Origin: Cladopsammia gracilis
Lineage: Eukaryota; Cnidaria; Anthozoa; Scleractinia; Dendrophylliidae
NCBI GenBank assembly: GCA_022457155.1
Contig: JAJGOT010000196.1
Coordinates: forward strand, 1,117,501-1,181,500
Direction: 5' to 3'
Length of the DNA stretch: 64,000 bases
The position numbers were made by a program, and so were the translations under genes. Of the stretch, positions 1 to 10,319 are shown piece after piece. The stretch's first letter is position 1. Each line of letters starts with the position of its first letter. The notes under the pieces are model-generated. The model was given only the letters and a program-made list of their open reading frames with translations. It was not told the DNA's origin and ran no database searches.

Positions 1-2396
1 TTGGTACAGTTGAAAGACAGTTGGTATACTGACTTCCAATCAATTGTTTCCATATTTTCTACCTGGCAATCCGCACACCATTTGTTTTGACTTCGGTAAG
101 GGGGTTGCTGCTTTAGATCAATAAGTTTTTCATAGACTACTCTATTTGCCTTATTAGACTTTACAAAGCGTTCAAGAAAACTTTCGAACTTGGTGTTCCT
201 ATCGAAAAGACGATCTTTGTTTGTTTTCTCTAAAGCTTTCACTACAGATATTAGACAATGGAAAGTAAGAAAATTTGTTTGAATATTAAAACGATCTTTT
301 AATTCTTGAAGTGAGAGGTAGGTGTTGGAATCTTTCATTATATGCGCGACATTTTGGACACCTTTAGAAAACCAGTACTTGTAATATACAGGTCTATTTC
401 CGATTCTTATCAAAGAATTATACCATAAGCTCGTTGATAGAAAGTGGTCAATCGAGTTCACGTCCGAATCATAACTTATTTCCGACCAAATATTCAAAAT
501 TTCGGCCAAAAAATTGTCCGAGATACTAGTTGTAAATTTAGACATGTCGTCTTTGTTAAGGTTTCCTCTGAAAACGGCCTGGCCGCCAAATTTGTGCAAT
601 TCGTAGTCAAAAAAATATTTCCACTTACCATGGTTCTCTGGATCAAGGTATTTTTTTACCCAGGTAGATTTTAGTGCTTTGTTAAAGGAATACAAGTCGA
701 TCATCTTTAATCCACCATCTGAATAATTGCCTATAATAACATCTCGTTTGATCTTGTCCCCTCTACCATCCCATAAAAATTTAAAGAATATATTGTTGAT
801 TTCTTTTAAACGCGATGGTTAGTTGGTAAGGGCGACAAGATGTAAACAAGTTGAGAAGCTATCAGACTCTTTAATACCGTAATCTTTCCGAGTAAGCTCA
901 GTCGCCGGTATTCCCAGCAGCCCAGGCTATTGTTAATTTTGGTTAGTTTTTCAGAATAGTTTATCTCCAGACTTACTTCAGAATTGGTCGAAAACCACAC
1001 ACCTAAGGCTTTCACTTTGTCTGTGACCCATTTGAAATCTTTTTCCGGGCAAAGTATGTCTTTTCTTCCGGCATTTGCTCCAATCCAGAGTACTTCAGTT
1101 TTTCTATTGTTTAGTTTTATGCCAGATATTGTCCTAAAATCATCCAACACCTGAAGCGAGGAAGTTAAAGATTTTTTTGTGCCATCTAAAATAAGAGTGG
1201 TGTCATCCGCATACTGGCTGATTTTGATTTCGTTTCCATGCACAAAGATGCCCTTGATGTCTTTGTTATTTCGTATTCTTTCAGCTAATATCTCAACGCA
1301 AAAAGTAAACAAATAGGGCGAAAGGGGGCAGCCTTGCCTAACTCCCCTTTGGGGTTTAAAAAAATGTGTCGACCAACCATTGTTTAGGACGCAACTTTCA
1401 ATGTTATTATAAAAGGTGTTGATCCAATTAATAATCGACGGGCCGAAGTTAAAGTGCTTAAAGGTTCTCTGTATGAAAGTCCACTCTACAGTGTCAAAAG
1501 CCTTTTCAAAGTCTAAAAAAAGTAGTAGTCCTGAAATATTTTTAGCAGCTGCAAATTGTATTACCCCATCAATTAATCTAATGTTTTCTCCGATAAATCT
1601 GCCCTTAATAAATCCCGTCTGGTCACTATTAATCATGTTTGGTAGAACTTTTTTAATTCGGTTTGCAATAGCCTTGGCTGCTATTTTATAATCGCAGTTT
1701 AACAACGTTATTGGACACCAGTTTTTAATGAGATTGGTTTCTGCATCTTTTTTCGGTATTAGTGTAATTATTCCTCGTCTTTGAGTCACCGAAAGCTGTC
1801 CAATACCAAATGCGTGGTTAATTGAGTTTATCAGATAATCAGATATCGTTCCAAAAAATCTTGTAAAATTCTGCAGGTAGGCCATCCGACCCCGGAGTTT
1901 TATTTGGTTCCATGTCTTTTAGTGCTTGCAGGCATTCTTGCTTGGTTATTAAGCCTTCACATGTTTGTCTTTCCGTGGCGTCTAGAACTTTTGTATTTGT
2001 ATCGACAAAGAAAAAATTATCATTCTGAAAGTCACTGCGACTGGCATCCAATTGAGAACTATAGAGGTTCTTATAGAAGGTTTCACATTCGCTTAAAATC
2101 GCTTTGTCTGAGGTGACAAATTCATTTTCTCCGGTTTTTAATTGATTTATAACGCCGTTCTTATAGTGCCTTTTCTCGAGATTTAGAAAATATTTTGTAT
2201 TTTTTTCGCCCTCATTATGCCATCTGCATTTTGCCCTCAAAATCGCACCATTCGTTCTATACTCTATTATTCTCTCCAGTTCTGCCTTTTTGAGCTCCTG
2301 TTCCTTAGTAGCATCCAATTTTTCCTGTTCTCCAGTGCCACTGAAATCAATCACGTTTTGTAACAGATTAATGCATTTTTCTAATTCGTCTTCCAT
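1..2396 (-). pseudogene. LINE ORF2 reverse transcriptase and C-terminal region (broken)
   Basis: Two overlapping minus-strand frames (2396-1839 and 1885-806) and further coding-like sequence down to base 1 form one reverse transcriptase broken by a frameshift near 1850-1885. Visible RT landmarks are FLDFEKAFDTVEW (palm, first Asp), RGVRQGCPLSPYLF (block 4), and SQYADDTTLIL with the catalytic YADD box. The part after 806 reads as the typical L1/Tx1 C-terminal region but with stops. It would copy the element's RNA at the target nick. The upstream part of 2396-1839, before the RT landmarks, is a Glu/Lys-rich linker. Confidence 0.85.
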
Positions 2397-2445
2397 TTTT
2401 AATATTTTCGCTTTTTTATTTTTGGCATATTTTCAAGTCTGTTCT

Positions 2446-3117
2446 CTAATTTTCCCACAGCAAGGCTGGGTTTACATCGTCATCCCGTTCATGTTCAGTC
2501 TTAATTTCTTTAATTGTTGTTCGAATTTGATTCACGTAATTAAGGTTTGTAAGAAATGAAGTATTTAGTTTCCAGAAGCCCGGTCCCCTTTGGTTTGAGT
2601 GTATAGCTGTGTCAATAACTATCAGGGAATGGTCCGTTTTATACCCTGCCAAGATATCAGCACGTGTTACATTACACATCATGTTTTGGCTCACAAGAAA
2701 AAAATCCAATCTGCAGTGTATTTCAGGATTTCTTCGACGCCAAGTATATCTCCTTTTATCTGGGTTTAAAACCCTCCAAGCATCTGTCAAAGTCAGTTCA
2801 GTCATGAATTTCTGCAATATTTTAACTGAGTTTGTATGTGTTTTAAAGCGGCCACTCTTTTTGTCTTTATCAAGATCCAGAACCAGGTTAAAATCTCCGC
2901 CAATTATTAGATCCTCACATCGAAAATCAAGTAGATGGTCAAAGAAATCTTGAACAAAAATTGGTTCATCATTATTGGGAGCATATAGAGTGGCTAATGT
3001 GATGTCTTTTCCTTCTGTTTTAATATCACAAATAATGAATCTACCATTTGTATCCAGAAAAATCCATTCAATTTCAAATGCAAAATTGTTGTTAAAGCCT
3101 GCAAATATTAAGTACGA
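2446..3117 (-). pseudogene. LINE AP endonuclease domain (5'-truncated)
   Basis: Minus-strand coding sequence with the apurinic-endonuclease landmarks LATLYAPN, DLIIGGDFNLVLD and RLDFFLVS in the right order. The N-terminal catalytic block of the domain is missing because the insertion is truncated near 3115. Reading is open from about 3110 to 2446, then breaks before the RT frame begins at 2396. The family nicks the genomic target to prime reverse transcription. Non-functional here. Confidence 0.8.
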
Positions 3118-3275
3118 AATATTTTACCAAGCGTGATTTGTCAATGTTAAAATAAATTAAAGCCAATTGTCAAACAAAAATAAAACATTAAGAGCAGTTC
3201 TCTGTAAGAATCGAGAAAAGTGGGAAATGAAAATTTTTGACCCCCCTTCATATTTTGCATGCAGATAGGTCTTCA

Positions 3276-3281
3276 GGGGGG
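3276..3281 (+). repeat. Target-site duplication, left (GGGGGG)
   Basis: Six G before the first base of the Polinton. The same six G follow its last base. The unfilled site elsewhere in the window has one run of six C (20169-20174). Confidence 0.9.
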
Positions 3282-3650
3282 AGTAGATATAAATTGTATG
3301 TTCACCAACGGGATCGGGGATTCACTGACGTCATGATCCCCAGAGGTGACGTCATGGGTTAAAAATAGGTAGAGATGACATCATAATCTATGTTAGGTCA
3401 ATGGGGAGTGATGACATCATTGCATGTTCGCGCCCGGGATCGGGGATTAGCTGACGTCATGATCCCTAGGCGCCACGGGATCGGGGGATTAGCTGACGCC
3501 ATGATCCCTAGAGGTGATGTCATGGCTTAAAAATAGGTAGAGGTGACATCATAATCTATTTTAAGTCAATGGATGGGGAGTCGGGGATAAATGACATCAT
3601 ATTTTATTTTAACTGAATGGGGAGTCGGGAATAAATGACATCATAGCTTA
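3282..3650 (+). repeat. Polinton left terminal inverted repeat
   Basis: This matches the reverse complement of the right end for about 370 bases. It contains several exact TGACGTCA palindromes and about four imperfect repeats of a unit with the core ATGACATCAT plus GGGGAGTCGGGGA. Confidence 0.9.
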
Positions 3651-3654
3651 ATTG

Positions 3655-4100
3655 GCTTTCAGTTCCAAGCCAGCTTTATTACCGGAACGCTACAATGGCT
3701 TTTAAATGTATGACTGGTCAAGCCCCAGAATACCTTACATCAAAATTCATAAAGTGAGCAGAGGTTAGCCGACGTAGCACCAGAAATTCACAGCTTTTAC
3801 AAATTCCTTTTTTTAGAACAGTTAGCGGTCAGAGAACATTTTCCTATAGAACTGTGAACTTATGGAACTCCTTAGACAATTCTTTTAAACTGTGTAACTC
3901 GGTTAATGTTTTTAAAAATCGTTTACGTACAAAATTACTTAAAGAATTGTAATTTTATATATATTTTTATTCTTATATATATATATATATTTTTTTTAGA
4001 TTTTAAAACATTTTTTATTGTAAATAGGATCATGTATTGTCTTTGAAAAGCCCCTTGGGAAAGTCAATAAAGTATGTATGTATGTATGTGTATGTATTTT
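3655..4100 (+). mobile_element. CR1-like LINE 3' end inserted inside the Polinton
   Basis: The plus strand reads as the extreme C-terminus of a CR1/L2-type reverse transcriptase: MTGQAPEYL near 3709, then one stop, then RTVSGQRTFSYRTVNLWNSL, ending KLLKEL at about 3952. A 3' UTR with a TA-rich tract (3968-3992) follows, then a (TATG)n tail at 4071-4097. This is a severely 5'-truncated insertion, younger than the Polinton. Confidence 0.75.
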
Positions 4101-4234
4101 TAACTCGAGAGTCACACTGGAGTAGAATGACGTAATGTGATTAATTTTAGATTGTTGGCTAAATAATTTTAATGGTTATAAATTCAAGGGGATGCTAAAT
4201 GAAAAGCTAAAATAGTGGTGATCTCTAAGCTAAT

Positions 4235-4525
4235 ATGGGTATTACTCTCTCTTTTCTTCGCATCCGGTTTGATCGATATCGCTTTTTAGCAAGAAGTATA
4301 AGTTTTTCTACAAGTGAACTAGTGTTTTTGAAGGAGGAATTTTGCGATCTACCGGGTTCAAAACTGAGCAAGTTAAAGGCTCTGCATTCGGAAGTATTCT
4401 TGCAAGTTAATTGGGGTAGACTCTTGGTATTTTTGAATTTTGCTGAACGATTAGGATTGAGCGAAGAGGAATGGGGACTATTATTTAATTTTCTCGTTCC
4501 CACTCTTAAGCGGATTAAAGAATAG
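4235..4525 (+). CDS. Small Bcl-2-like protein (BH1-type motif), Polinton cargo
   Basis: A 96-residue open frame at the left end of the Polinton, just before integrase and on the same strand. Residues about 58-73 contain VNWGRLLVFLNFAERL, which resembles the BH1 motif of Bcl-2 proteins (Asn-Trp-Gly-Arg core). A second Trp follows in SEEEWGLLFNFLVP, where BH2-like sequence would be expected. Proteins of this family bind BH3 helices and restrain mitochondrial apoptosis, and Bcl-2-like genes have been reported in adintoviruses. No C-terminal membrane anchor is visible. A longer minus-strand frame (4225-4614) overlaps it but has no recognisable motif. The call rests on one short motif. Confidence 0.5.
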   Translation: MGITLSFLRIRFDRYRFLARSISFSTSELVFLKEEFCDLPGSKLSKLKALHSEVFLQVNWGRLLVFLNFAERLGLSEEEWGLLFNFLVPTLKRIKE

Positions 4526-4704
4526 ATATAAAAACTGATCATTGTGGAAAGAACAGTCATTAGAGTAACAACGCTCACAGAAGTTACTAGTGATGGGTTG
4601 CTGGCCATCGTCACCCTCCATAGGATTAGAAAGAATTTTCAATCGCATTCGCTGCGTCTTTGCTTGTTGTGGAGGTAAAGTGATTGTTCAAAACTCCGAA
4701 TTTT

Positions 4705-5600
4705 GCGATGGAGAAAACTCTCGCGAGCATTTATCTCAATCCGAGTCATCCAGCAAGTTTCGGTGGTTTAGATGCTGTGTACAGAGCAGCCAAAGCTAAG
4801 AGGAAGGAAAGAGTGAGATCTCTCGTAAACAAGTCAAAGATTGGTTGAGTCAGCAAGATGTTTATACACTTCATAAGCCTGCACGTAGAAATTACAAGAG
4901 AAGCAGGGTCATTGTTTCTGGTATAAATGCTCAATTCCAAGCTGATCTGGTGGATGTTCAAAGTCTTAGTCGATATAACAAGGGTAACAAATACCTCCTC
5001 ACTTGTCTTGATGTCTTCAGCAAGTAAACTTGGGTCCTTCCTTTGAAAACAAAACAAGGACAAGAACTAGTCAAGGCCTTTCAAGCGATTCTTTCCTCTG
5101 GTCGCAAACCACTGAAGCTCCAAACGGATCAGGGAACTGAATTTCTTAATCGCCTGTTTCAGAAGTTTCTAAGCGACAACGACATTGATTTTTTTACCAC
5201 TAACTCAGGATTAAAGGCATCGGTGGTTGAAAGATTCAATCGCACCTTTAAAAACAAAATGTACAAATATTTTACAGCTAAAAACACACTTACATATATC
5301 AATGTACTACCTCAGTTAGTGTTATCTTATAATAACACATTTCATCGTAGTATTCAGATGAAACCAAGTCAGGTTACTAAGGCCAATGAAGCAAAAGTAT
5401 GGAGAACGTTATATGGAGATGAAGTACACAAGCATGTCCGTTTCAAATTTGCAGTAGGTGATCGTGTAAGGATTAGCAAAGTGAAGCGAATGTTTCAATA
5501 GTCCTATCTTCCTAATTTTACAGAAGAAATTTTTACTGTGTATAAAAGAATGTCGCGTCAGGTACCGGTTTATAAACTGAACGAAAAACTCCATGGCATA
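4705..5600 (+). pseudogene. Polinton retroviral-type (DDE) integrase, broken
   Basis: Begins with a Met at 4705 (MEKTLASIYLNPSHP), reads through a basic N-terminal part, and then shifts frame near 4815. The catalytic core follows in 4845-5027 (FQADLVDVQSL, LLTCLDVFSK) and 5043-5501 (LQTDQGTEFLN, SVVERFNRTFK), giving the D, D and E of the rve fold. Stops interrupt near 5025 and at 5499. A C-terminal beta-strand region (VPVYKL) is seen after the last stop. The family inserts the linear element DNA and makes 6-bp duplications. At the 3' side the sequence fuses directly into the penton-like gene, so a deletion has removed the boundary. Confidence 0.9.
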
Positions 5601-6042
5601 TGGGATTCTCTGATAATTTCACCAGGCCATTATCCTTCCATTCAAGATATCCTTGAAAAAATGAAAGAGTCGATCGATAACGAACAACGTTACGGCAATG
5701 ATGTGTCCTTTTCCTATGATACTCTCACTAGAAAGGTCACCGTTCATCTTGGGATTTTCACCGGATAAAGTTATTTCAAAGACAACCAAGGGTGATAGAA
5801 AAGCAGATTTGGAACATAGTTTTCATGATCTTTACATTTATTGTGATATTATTCACTCACAATATGTTGGAGATACACTTGTTCCCCTGCTTCGAATTGT
5901 TCCCGTAGAAGGAAAAGATGGTGAACAGGTCAGCAAATCATTTTTGCGCCCGCAATACATACCTGTTAGCAGAAAGCAGTTCGAGATGATTGAAGTTAAT
6001 ATAAAGCGAGACACGGGGGAGTCAGTACCATTTAAGTTTTGA
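5601..6042 (+). pseudogene. Polinton penton-like minor capsid protein, N-terminus deleted
   Basis: Two frames (to 5768, and 5698-6042) carry the C-terminal part of the conserved Polinton/adintovirus minor capsid protein. Landmarks are IISPGHYPSIQDIL, then after a frameshift near 5760, LVPLLRIVPVEGKDG and YIPVSRKQFEMIEVNIK with the usual ESVPFKF end. The N-terminal half is absent: the integrase remnant runs straight into it at about 5600. In the family this single-jelly-roll protein forms vertex capsomers. Confidence 0.75.
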
Positions 6043-6135
6043 AGAGTGCTGTTAACACTTCATTTTCGTCAGAGTCAACCTCCATACTTTTAAAGAGTGA
6101 GATGAAGAAAATTCACACTCCGAATCACAAGTTGT

Positions 6136-6552
6136 ATGACGATATTATTTGAATCAAGCCAAACAAAAAGGTGGAAATTTACCAGCCTTTCATGGAGCTC
6201 GTTTCAGCGGGGATATGGCTTAGGTTCCATATTTAGAGGTCTTTTTCGCTGGGCGGTACCTCACCTAAAACAGGGTGCTAAAATGCTTGGTAAAAAAGCT
6301 CTACAAACGGGCGTTAACATTGCTCAAGATGGAATGGCTGGAAAGGATATTAAAACGGCTTTTGGTAATCGAACTAAACAAGCTGTCAGTGAACTCACTT
6401 CCCAGAATTCCCCGCAAGCGCAGTCAGGTGGAGGTCGAAAAGCTATAAAAAGAAAAGCACAGTCTAGGAATAACACTTCACCACCTGGCAAGAAACGGAA
6501 AACATCTCCGCAGCAGAAGAAACCCAAAGACAAATATTCATTTTTGAAGTAA
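6136..6552 (+). CDS. Polinton basic virion-core-like protein (adenovirus PX/VI-like)
   Basis: A 138-residue open frame. Residues about 28-60 form an amphipathic, Gly-rich stretch (GLGSIFRGLFRWAVPHLKQG, then GKKALQTGVNIAQDGMAGKD) that is conserved in metazoan Polintons. The C-terminal third is very basic, with KRKAQSRN, GKKRKTSP and QKKPKDK, fitting DNA binding or nuclear targeting. It lies between the penton-like gene and the major capsid gene and ends three bases before that gene's start. The true start may be downstream of 6136, because the first 25 residues look unlike the rest. Confidence 0.65.
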   Translation: MTILFESSQTKRWKFTSLSWSSFQRGYGLGSIFRGLFRWAVPHLKQGAKMLGKKALQTGVNIAQDGMAGKDIKTAFGNRTKQAVSELTSQNSPQAQSGGGRKAIKRKAQSRNNTSPPGKKRKTSPQQKKPKDKYSFLK

Positions 6553-6554
6553 AC

Positions 6555-7871
6555 ATGGCTTTTGTTCATCATGAATCTCAAGAGTGTACGAAATCGGAAC
6601 TCGATCTCTTCACGATCCCTGCTACACCAACATCAATCACCAAAGGAAAATGGGTCTCGAATATCACCCTATCAGTAACATTACTGACAGTGGCCCCATT
6701 GAATTTAATGTCTCGGGAACTGGCGAAGAATATCTAGATTTAGCACGAACTCAGTTATTTGTTAAAGCCAAGATCACTAAAGCAAACGGTACCGCTTTAC
6801 ATCTCAACACTGAAGTAGGGCCTGTGAACCTCTTTCTCCACTCCTTGTTTTCACATGTGGATGTGTCTTTGAACGAGCGACTTATCTCTCCATCAACTAA
6901 TACTTACCCTCATCGCAGCATGATTGAAACATTGCTGAACTGTGGGGAAGAAGCTAAAACAAGTCAACTGTCCATGGCTATGTTTTACAAAGATACTGCT
7001 GGTAAGATGGATGTGGTTAATCCAGTGGCTGAAGATGCTGATGCAAATATGGACTTAAAGGCTCGATATGAATTTACGAAACAAAGTAGTACAGTGGATA
7101 TGATGGGACCCATTCACAGCGATATTTTTTCCAAGATCGGTTGATGTTGAATGGAGTGAATTTAAGAACCAAGCTGAACAGAGCTAAAAATTCTCATCAG
7201 CTGGTGCTGGTGGTTGTAATCACAGAAGCGATTTTGGATGTTCGCAAAGTTAAAGTGGCCTCTTCTATCATTCTGGGTCATGCGGTTGCGTTGAAGCAAA
7301 CGACTACTAAGTACCCCATCGCCGCGTGGATTGTAAAGTCCTCTCCATTCCACAAGGATTCAGCTCATTTACCCCGATAACCTTTTCTTGGTCACATTCC
7401 CAAGCGCCTGGTGCTAACGTTAGTAGATATGATACAGAAGCCTTTAATGGAACTTATGCTTCCAACCCCTTTAACTTCAAACACCACAACCTAACTCAAG
7501 TAGGTGTTTACGTGGATGGAGAACAAATTCCTCAAAAACCACTGTTTCTCAAATTTGCTGAGGCTGGGGGTCAGAATTTCATAGCCGGAAACCAAACCCT
7601 TTTTTCAGGCACTGGAAAACTTTCCCAGGACACAGGCAACCAGATCACTAGAAGCGATTACAGCTCTGGATATACTGCTTTCTGTTTTGATCTGTCCCCA
7701 GATCACTGCTCAGGTGATTATTTCCAGGTTATAAAACAGGGAAATCTTCGAGTTGAACTTCATTTTGGTCAACCGCTCGCGAACACAGTGAACCTTGTCC
7801 TCTACTCTGAGTTTCAAAACGTGATTGAGATTGACGGGAATCGAAACGTGTTGTTTGACTACACCAATTAG
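6555..7871 (+). pseudogene. Polinton major capsid protein (double jelly roll), frameshifted
   Basis: The start is ATG at 6555 (MAFVHHESQECTKSEL), two bases after the core-protein stop. The frame changes near 6655, 7140 and 7330, and the coding pieces are 6555 to about 6655, about 6655-7144, 7141 to about 7330, and about 7330-7871. Landmarks are GPIEFNVSGTGEEYLDL, GPVNLFLHSLFSHVDVSLN, FNGTYASNPFNFKHHNL, FSGTGKLSQDTGNQITRSDY and FQNVIEIDGNRNVLFDY. This is the family annotated in databases as F54H12.2-like, recognised as the hexon-like capsid protein of Polintons. Total length is close to normal, so the damage is mainly small indels. Confidence 0.9.
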
Positions 7872-7872
7872 A

Positions 7873-8374
7873 ATGGATACTATTCAGCTAACGCTTATTT
7901 TGAGAAAGGATAAATATACCCGAGGTGTGTTTCAAGGAGTGTACCCTTCAGATAAACTACCCACCAGTGTTTCTTCCTACCCAGCCCCGCTCATTGCTAG
8001 GGTGGATACAAGCGACAAGTCTGGATCACACTGGGTTGCGTTTTATTTTACTAAGGACCTAATTTTTTTACTCTTATGGATTACAACCAAGCAAATATAG
8101 TGAAACATTTAATAGTTTTTTGACCAATAATTCCAGACAGTGGATTTCTAACTCTGACACGTTACAAAGCATAAAAAGTAAAGTTTGTGGTCATTATTGC
8201 TTGTATTTTGTCTTATTTCGTTGTCGTAATATTAGTATGAGCACCATTGTTCATCGTTTTTCTAAAAATAAACATCGAAATGATTTTCTTGTAAAACGGT
8301 TTATTGAAAAACATTTTCCTTTAAGTCTAAAAAGATATCATACCCATGTAAACAAACAAGGATCAAAAGCATAG
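7873..8374 (+). pseudogene. Polinton adenain-type cysteine protease, one frameshift
   Basis: ATG at 7873 directly follows the capsid stop. The N-terminal part has the catalytic-His region SGSHWVAFYF. The frame is lost near 8055-8060 and resumes in the frame that reads through 8120-8374, with the catalytic-Cys region KVCGHYCLYFVL, ending in a basic tail. The family matures capsid proteins by cutting after Gly-x-Gly-type sites. About 167 residues overall, the usual small size. It is the last rightward gene. Confidence 0.85.
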
Positions 8375-8404
8375 CACAAAGACACCATGTAATTTCCTTT
8401 CGAT

Positions 8405-8455
8405 GTATTTTATTGAGTGATCAAAATAAAGAAGTCATTACAATAAAAATAAAGT
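8405..8455. terminator. Convergent polyadenylation region
   Basis: Between the ends of the rightward protease and leftward 8464-9591 genes. AATAAA lies on the plus strand at 8425-8430 and 8442-8447, and on the minus strand at 8414-8409. The two transcription units therefore end facing each other within 90 bases. Confidence 0.6.
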
Positions 8456-8463
8456 GTCATTGT

Positions 8464-9591
8464 TTACAAACGTAACCAGCGAGCGGCATTTGGGCGTTGG
8501 TTTGTAATCTTTCTTCTAGACTTTTTCACTGGAGATGACGTAGAGGGTGGGGTGGGAAGCCAGCGTGATGGACCATCTGGTGTCTCATCCCTGAGTCTTG
8601 TTTTGAATTCCCGTATGGCGCTCTGACGTTGTGGATTCCGCACAAGATTCTCGGGTACGTTCATTCGCGTCAGACCTCTCGCAAACACCGACCATCCAAC
8701 TGGTTGAAATCCTTTTCGATGACGTACTATATCATTCACTAAATCAACCACGTGAGACCCAGGACTCGCTTTGTTTTGGTACATAAGCTCTCTTTTTTCG
8801 TTCCAATGCAACACATCTCGGTTTTGTTTGATTTTATCCAGGAGTTGTCTTGCCCCAGTCTTATAGATTTTAGGAACACTTTTCATGACTTCTTGTTCTA
8901 CTACCGTTGGTAAAGTTTCTTCTTCACTGGTTTCTCCAGTTTCTTCACTCTCTTCTGATTTAGGAGTTTCCATGGGTTTGGGGGCTCTTATCTTCACGTG
9001 AAGTGGCTGACCTTTTCTCTGATCATAATAAGTCAGATAGCGCTGCAACACTTAATTGTACAGTTTCGCTTTTTGCTCGTCATCAAGTTGGTTGTTGGAT
9101 AAAATATCCCCCATTTCACTATCCAGGTTTTTAAGAGTTTGTGTCACAGGTGGGGTTAATATGTGTTGGCGTTGTTGTTGCAATCGTTCCAGTGTGTCCT
9201 CGGGAACGAGAACCATGCGCCTGGTATGATTCATTTTGGTAAGAACGGAGCTCAAAACACCTAGAACAGGTGGCAACAAAACACTTAAAAAGTTCCCTCC
9301 GTGTTGTACTAATATTTTCTTTTTCTTGGCAAGGGGTGCACTTTTTTCAGCTAGATCAATCAAGGATTTCTTGTGGGTTAGAAGTTTTCTCCTGGTAGGT
9401 TTACTAACAGGCACAGTCTCTTTAAACACGTTTAGAACACACTCACAAATGGTTCTTACTAAAGCGTCGTCGGCCACTTTAAGAATCGCTTTGCACTGCG
9501 CTGGAGTACACTTGGCAAGGAGCTTTAAAAAGTCGTGGTTCTTTCTCAGTCGCTGGGCCATGGTCAACTGATTTATATCGCTGTGATGCAA
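8464..9591 (-). pseudogene. Conserved Polinton protein of unknown function, one nonsense codon
   Basis: Two abutting minus-strand frames in the same reading frame (9591-9052 and 9051-8464) are separated only by a TAA at 9052-9054, so this was one protein of about 375 residues. The N-terminal half (MAQRLRKNHDFLKLL from about 9561) is helical, basic and Cys-containing, then has a Gly-rich hydrophobic stretch QHGGNFLSVLLPPVLGVL. The C-terminal half has GARQLLDKIKQN, VLHWNEKRELMYQ and a basic PxxWLRL tail. Such an ORF recurs beside the ATPase in animal Polintons; a virion or core role is a guess. It lies five bases after the ATPase stop. Confidence 0.65.
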
Positions 9592-9596
9592 CCTTT

Positions 9597-10319
9597 TTAT
9601 ACCTTTTGGATGTAAGCGTACTGGGTGTCCCCAGGGAAGATGTCAGTTCGCAACCGGAAGTCGGGAGGCATTTCAGGTTTAAGATCACATAACAAATACC
9701 CATATGCTCTCTTGGTCGCATCTTGGAAAGCTTCTTGCACGTATTTTGTATGACCGGGAAACACCTGTTTCGCTAAATGAATCACTTGACTGCTATCGCG
9801 TGGCGATTTGAATAGCAACAGATAATGACAGTTCAAACTCATATCTCTCAGTTCTTTTCCACGGTGAAATATATTTTGCAAAATGAATATCACACTCAAA
9901 TTACGATGATGACAACCTTTCGTGAACAAATTGGTAATTCTCTGATCATTACTAAGTTCTTGCATCAAATCATCAATGACCACAAGATTCCGAATCGATG
10001 GATTCATCATAGATTCCAAGTCACTAGGAACTCCTTCAACAAAAGTAATGTTTGGAATGGTTCGTAACATTTCATCGTACGCTGGTTGATAAATCCCGTA
10101 ACACCATATTATATTTTCAGGCGTCCCATCGATCACCTCTTCTCCTGATTCTAGTAAACGTTTGACAAATTGACTCTTTCCACAGCACGTTGGTCCGGCT
10201 ATCAATGCGGGGAAAGGATGTTTCCACCTTGGATCCATAATCACAACTGACTGATTAAACTGCATACACTTTGATTTATAGCAAAATCGTTTTAGGTTCA
10301 TCCGCTTTCTCATAAACAA
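9597..10319 (-). CDS. Polinton genome-packaging ATPase (FtsK/HerA, A32-like), intact
   Basis: A 240-residue uninterrupted frame. Walker A is GPTCCGKSQFVKRLL (residues about 42-56), Walker B is NLVVIDDLM (about 111-119), and HRNLSVIFILQN (about 137-148) is the sensor-type strand. C-terminal PRDSSQVIHLAKQVFPG is the usual Polinton ending region. The family pumps the genome into the capsid. It reads leftward in the same direction as polymerase B. It is one of few genes here without a visible lesion. Confidence 0.9.
   Translation of the reverse strand: MFMRKRMNLKRFCYKSKCMQFNQSVVIMDPRWKHPFPALIAGPTCCGKSQFVKRLLESGEEVIDGTPENIIWCYGIYQPAYDEMLRTIPNITFVEGVPSDLESMMNPSIRNLVVIDDLMQELSNDQRITNLFTKGCHHRNLSVIFILQNIFHRGKELRDMSLNCHYLLLFKSPRDSSQVIHLAKQVFPGHTKYVQEAFQDATKRAYGYLLCDLKPEMPPDFRLRTDIFPGDTQYAYIQKV

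Larger units (their letters stand above)
1..3120 (-). mobile_element. L1/Tx1-like LINE, 5'-truncated, runs off window start
   Basis: A continuous minus-strand stretch reads as a non-LTR retrotransposon ORF2: AP endonuclease (about 3110-2446), reverse transcriptase (about 2396-806), then a C-terminal region continuing to base 1. The order EN-RT-C-terminal and the Tx1/L1-like wording of the RT place it in the L1/Tx1 group. The 5' end stops inside the endonuclease near 3115, as expected for incomplete target-primed reverse transcription. The 3' end lies before base 1. Frame changes between the pieces show that the copy is dead. Confidence 0.85.

Noticed and set aside
3276..3281. GGGGGG as a chance homopolymer rather than a target duplication
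   Set aside because: The sister arm has a single CCCCCC at the same place and both ends match exactly, which fits duplication.
4225..4614. 129-residue minus-strand ORF with a hydrophobic segment over the Bcl-2-like ORF
   Set aside because: No motif recognised; strand opposite to integrase neighbours; BH1-like motif favours the plus strand.
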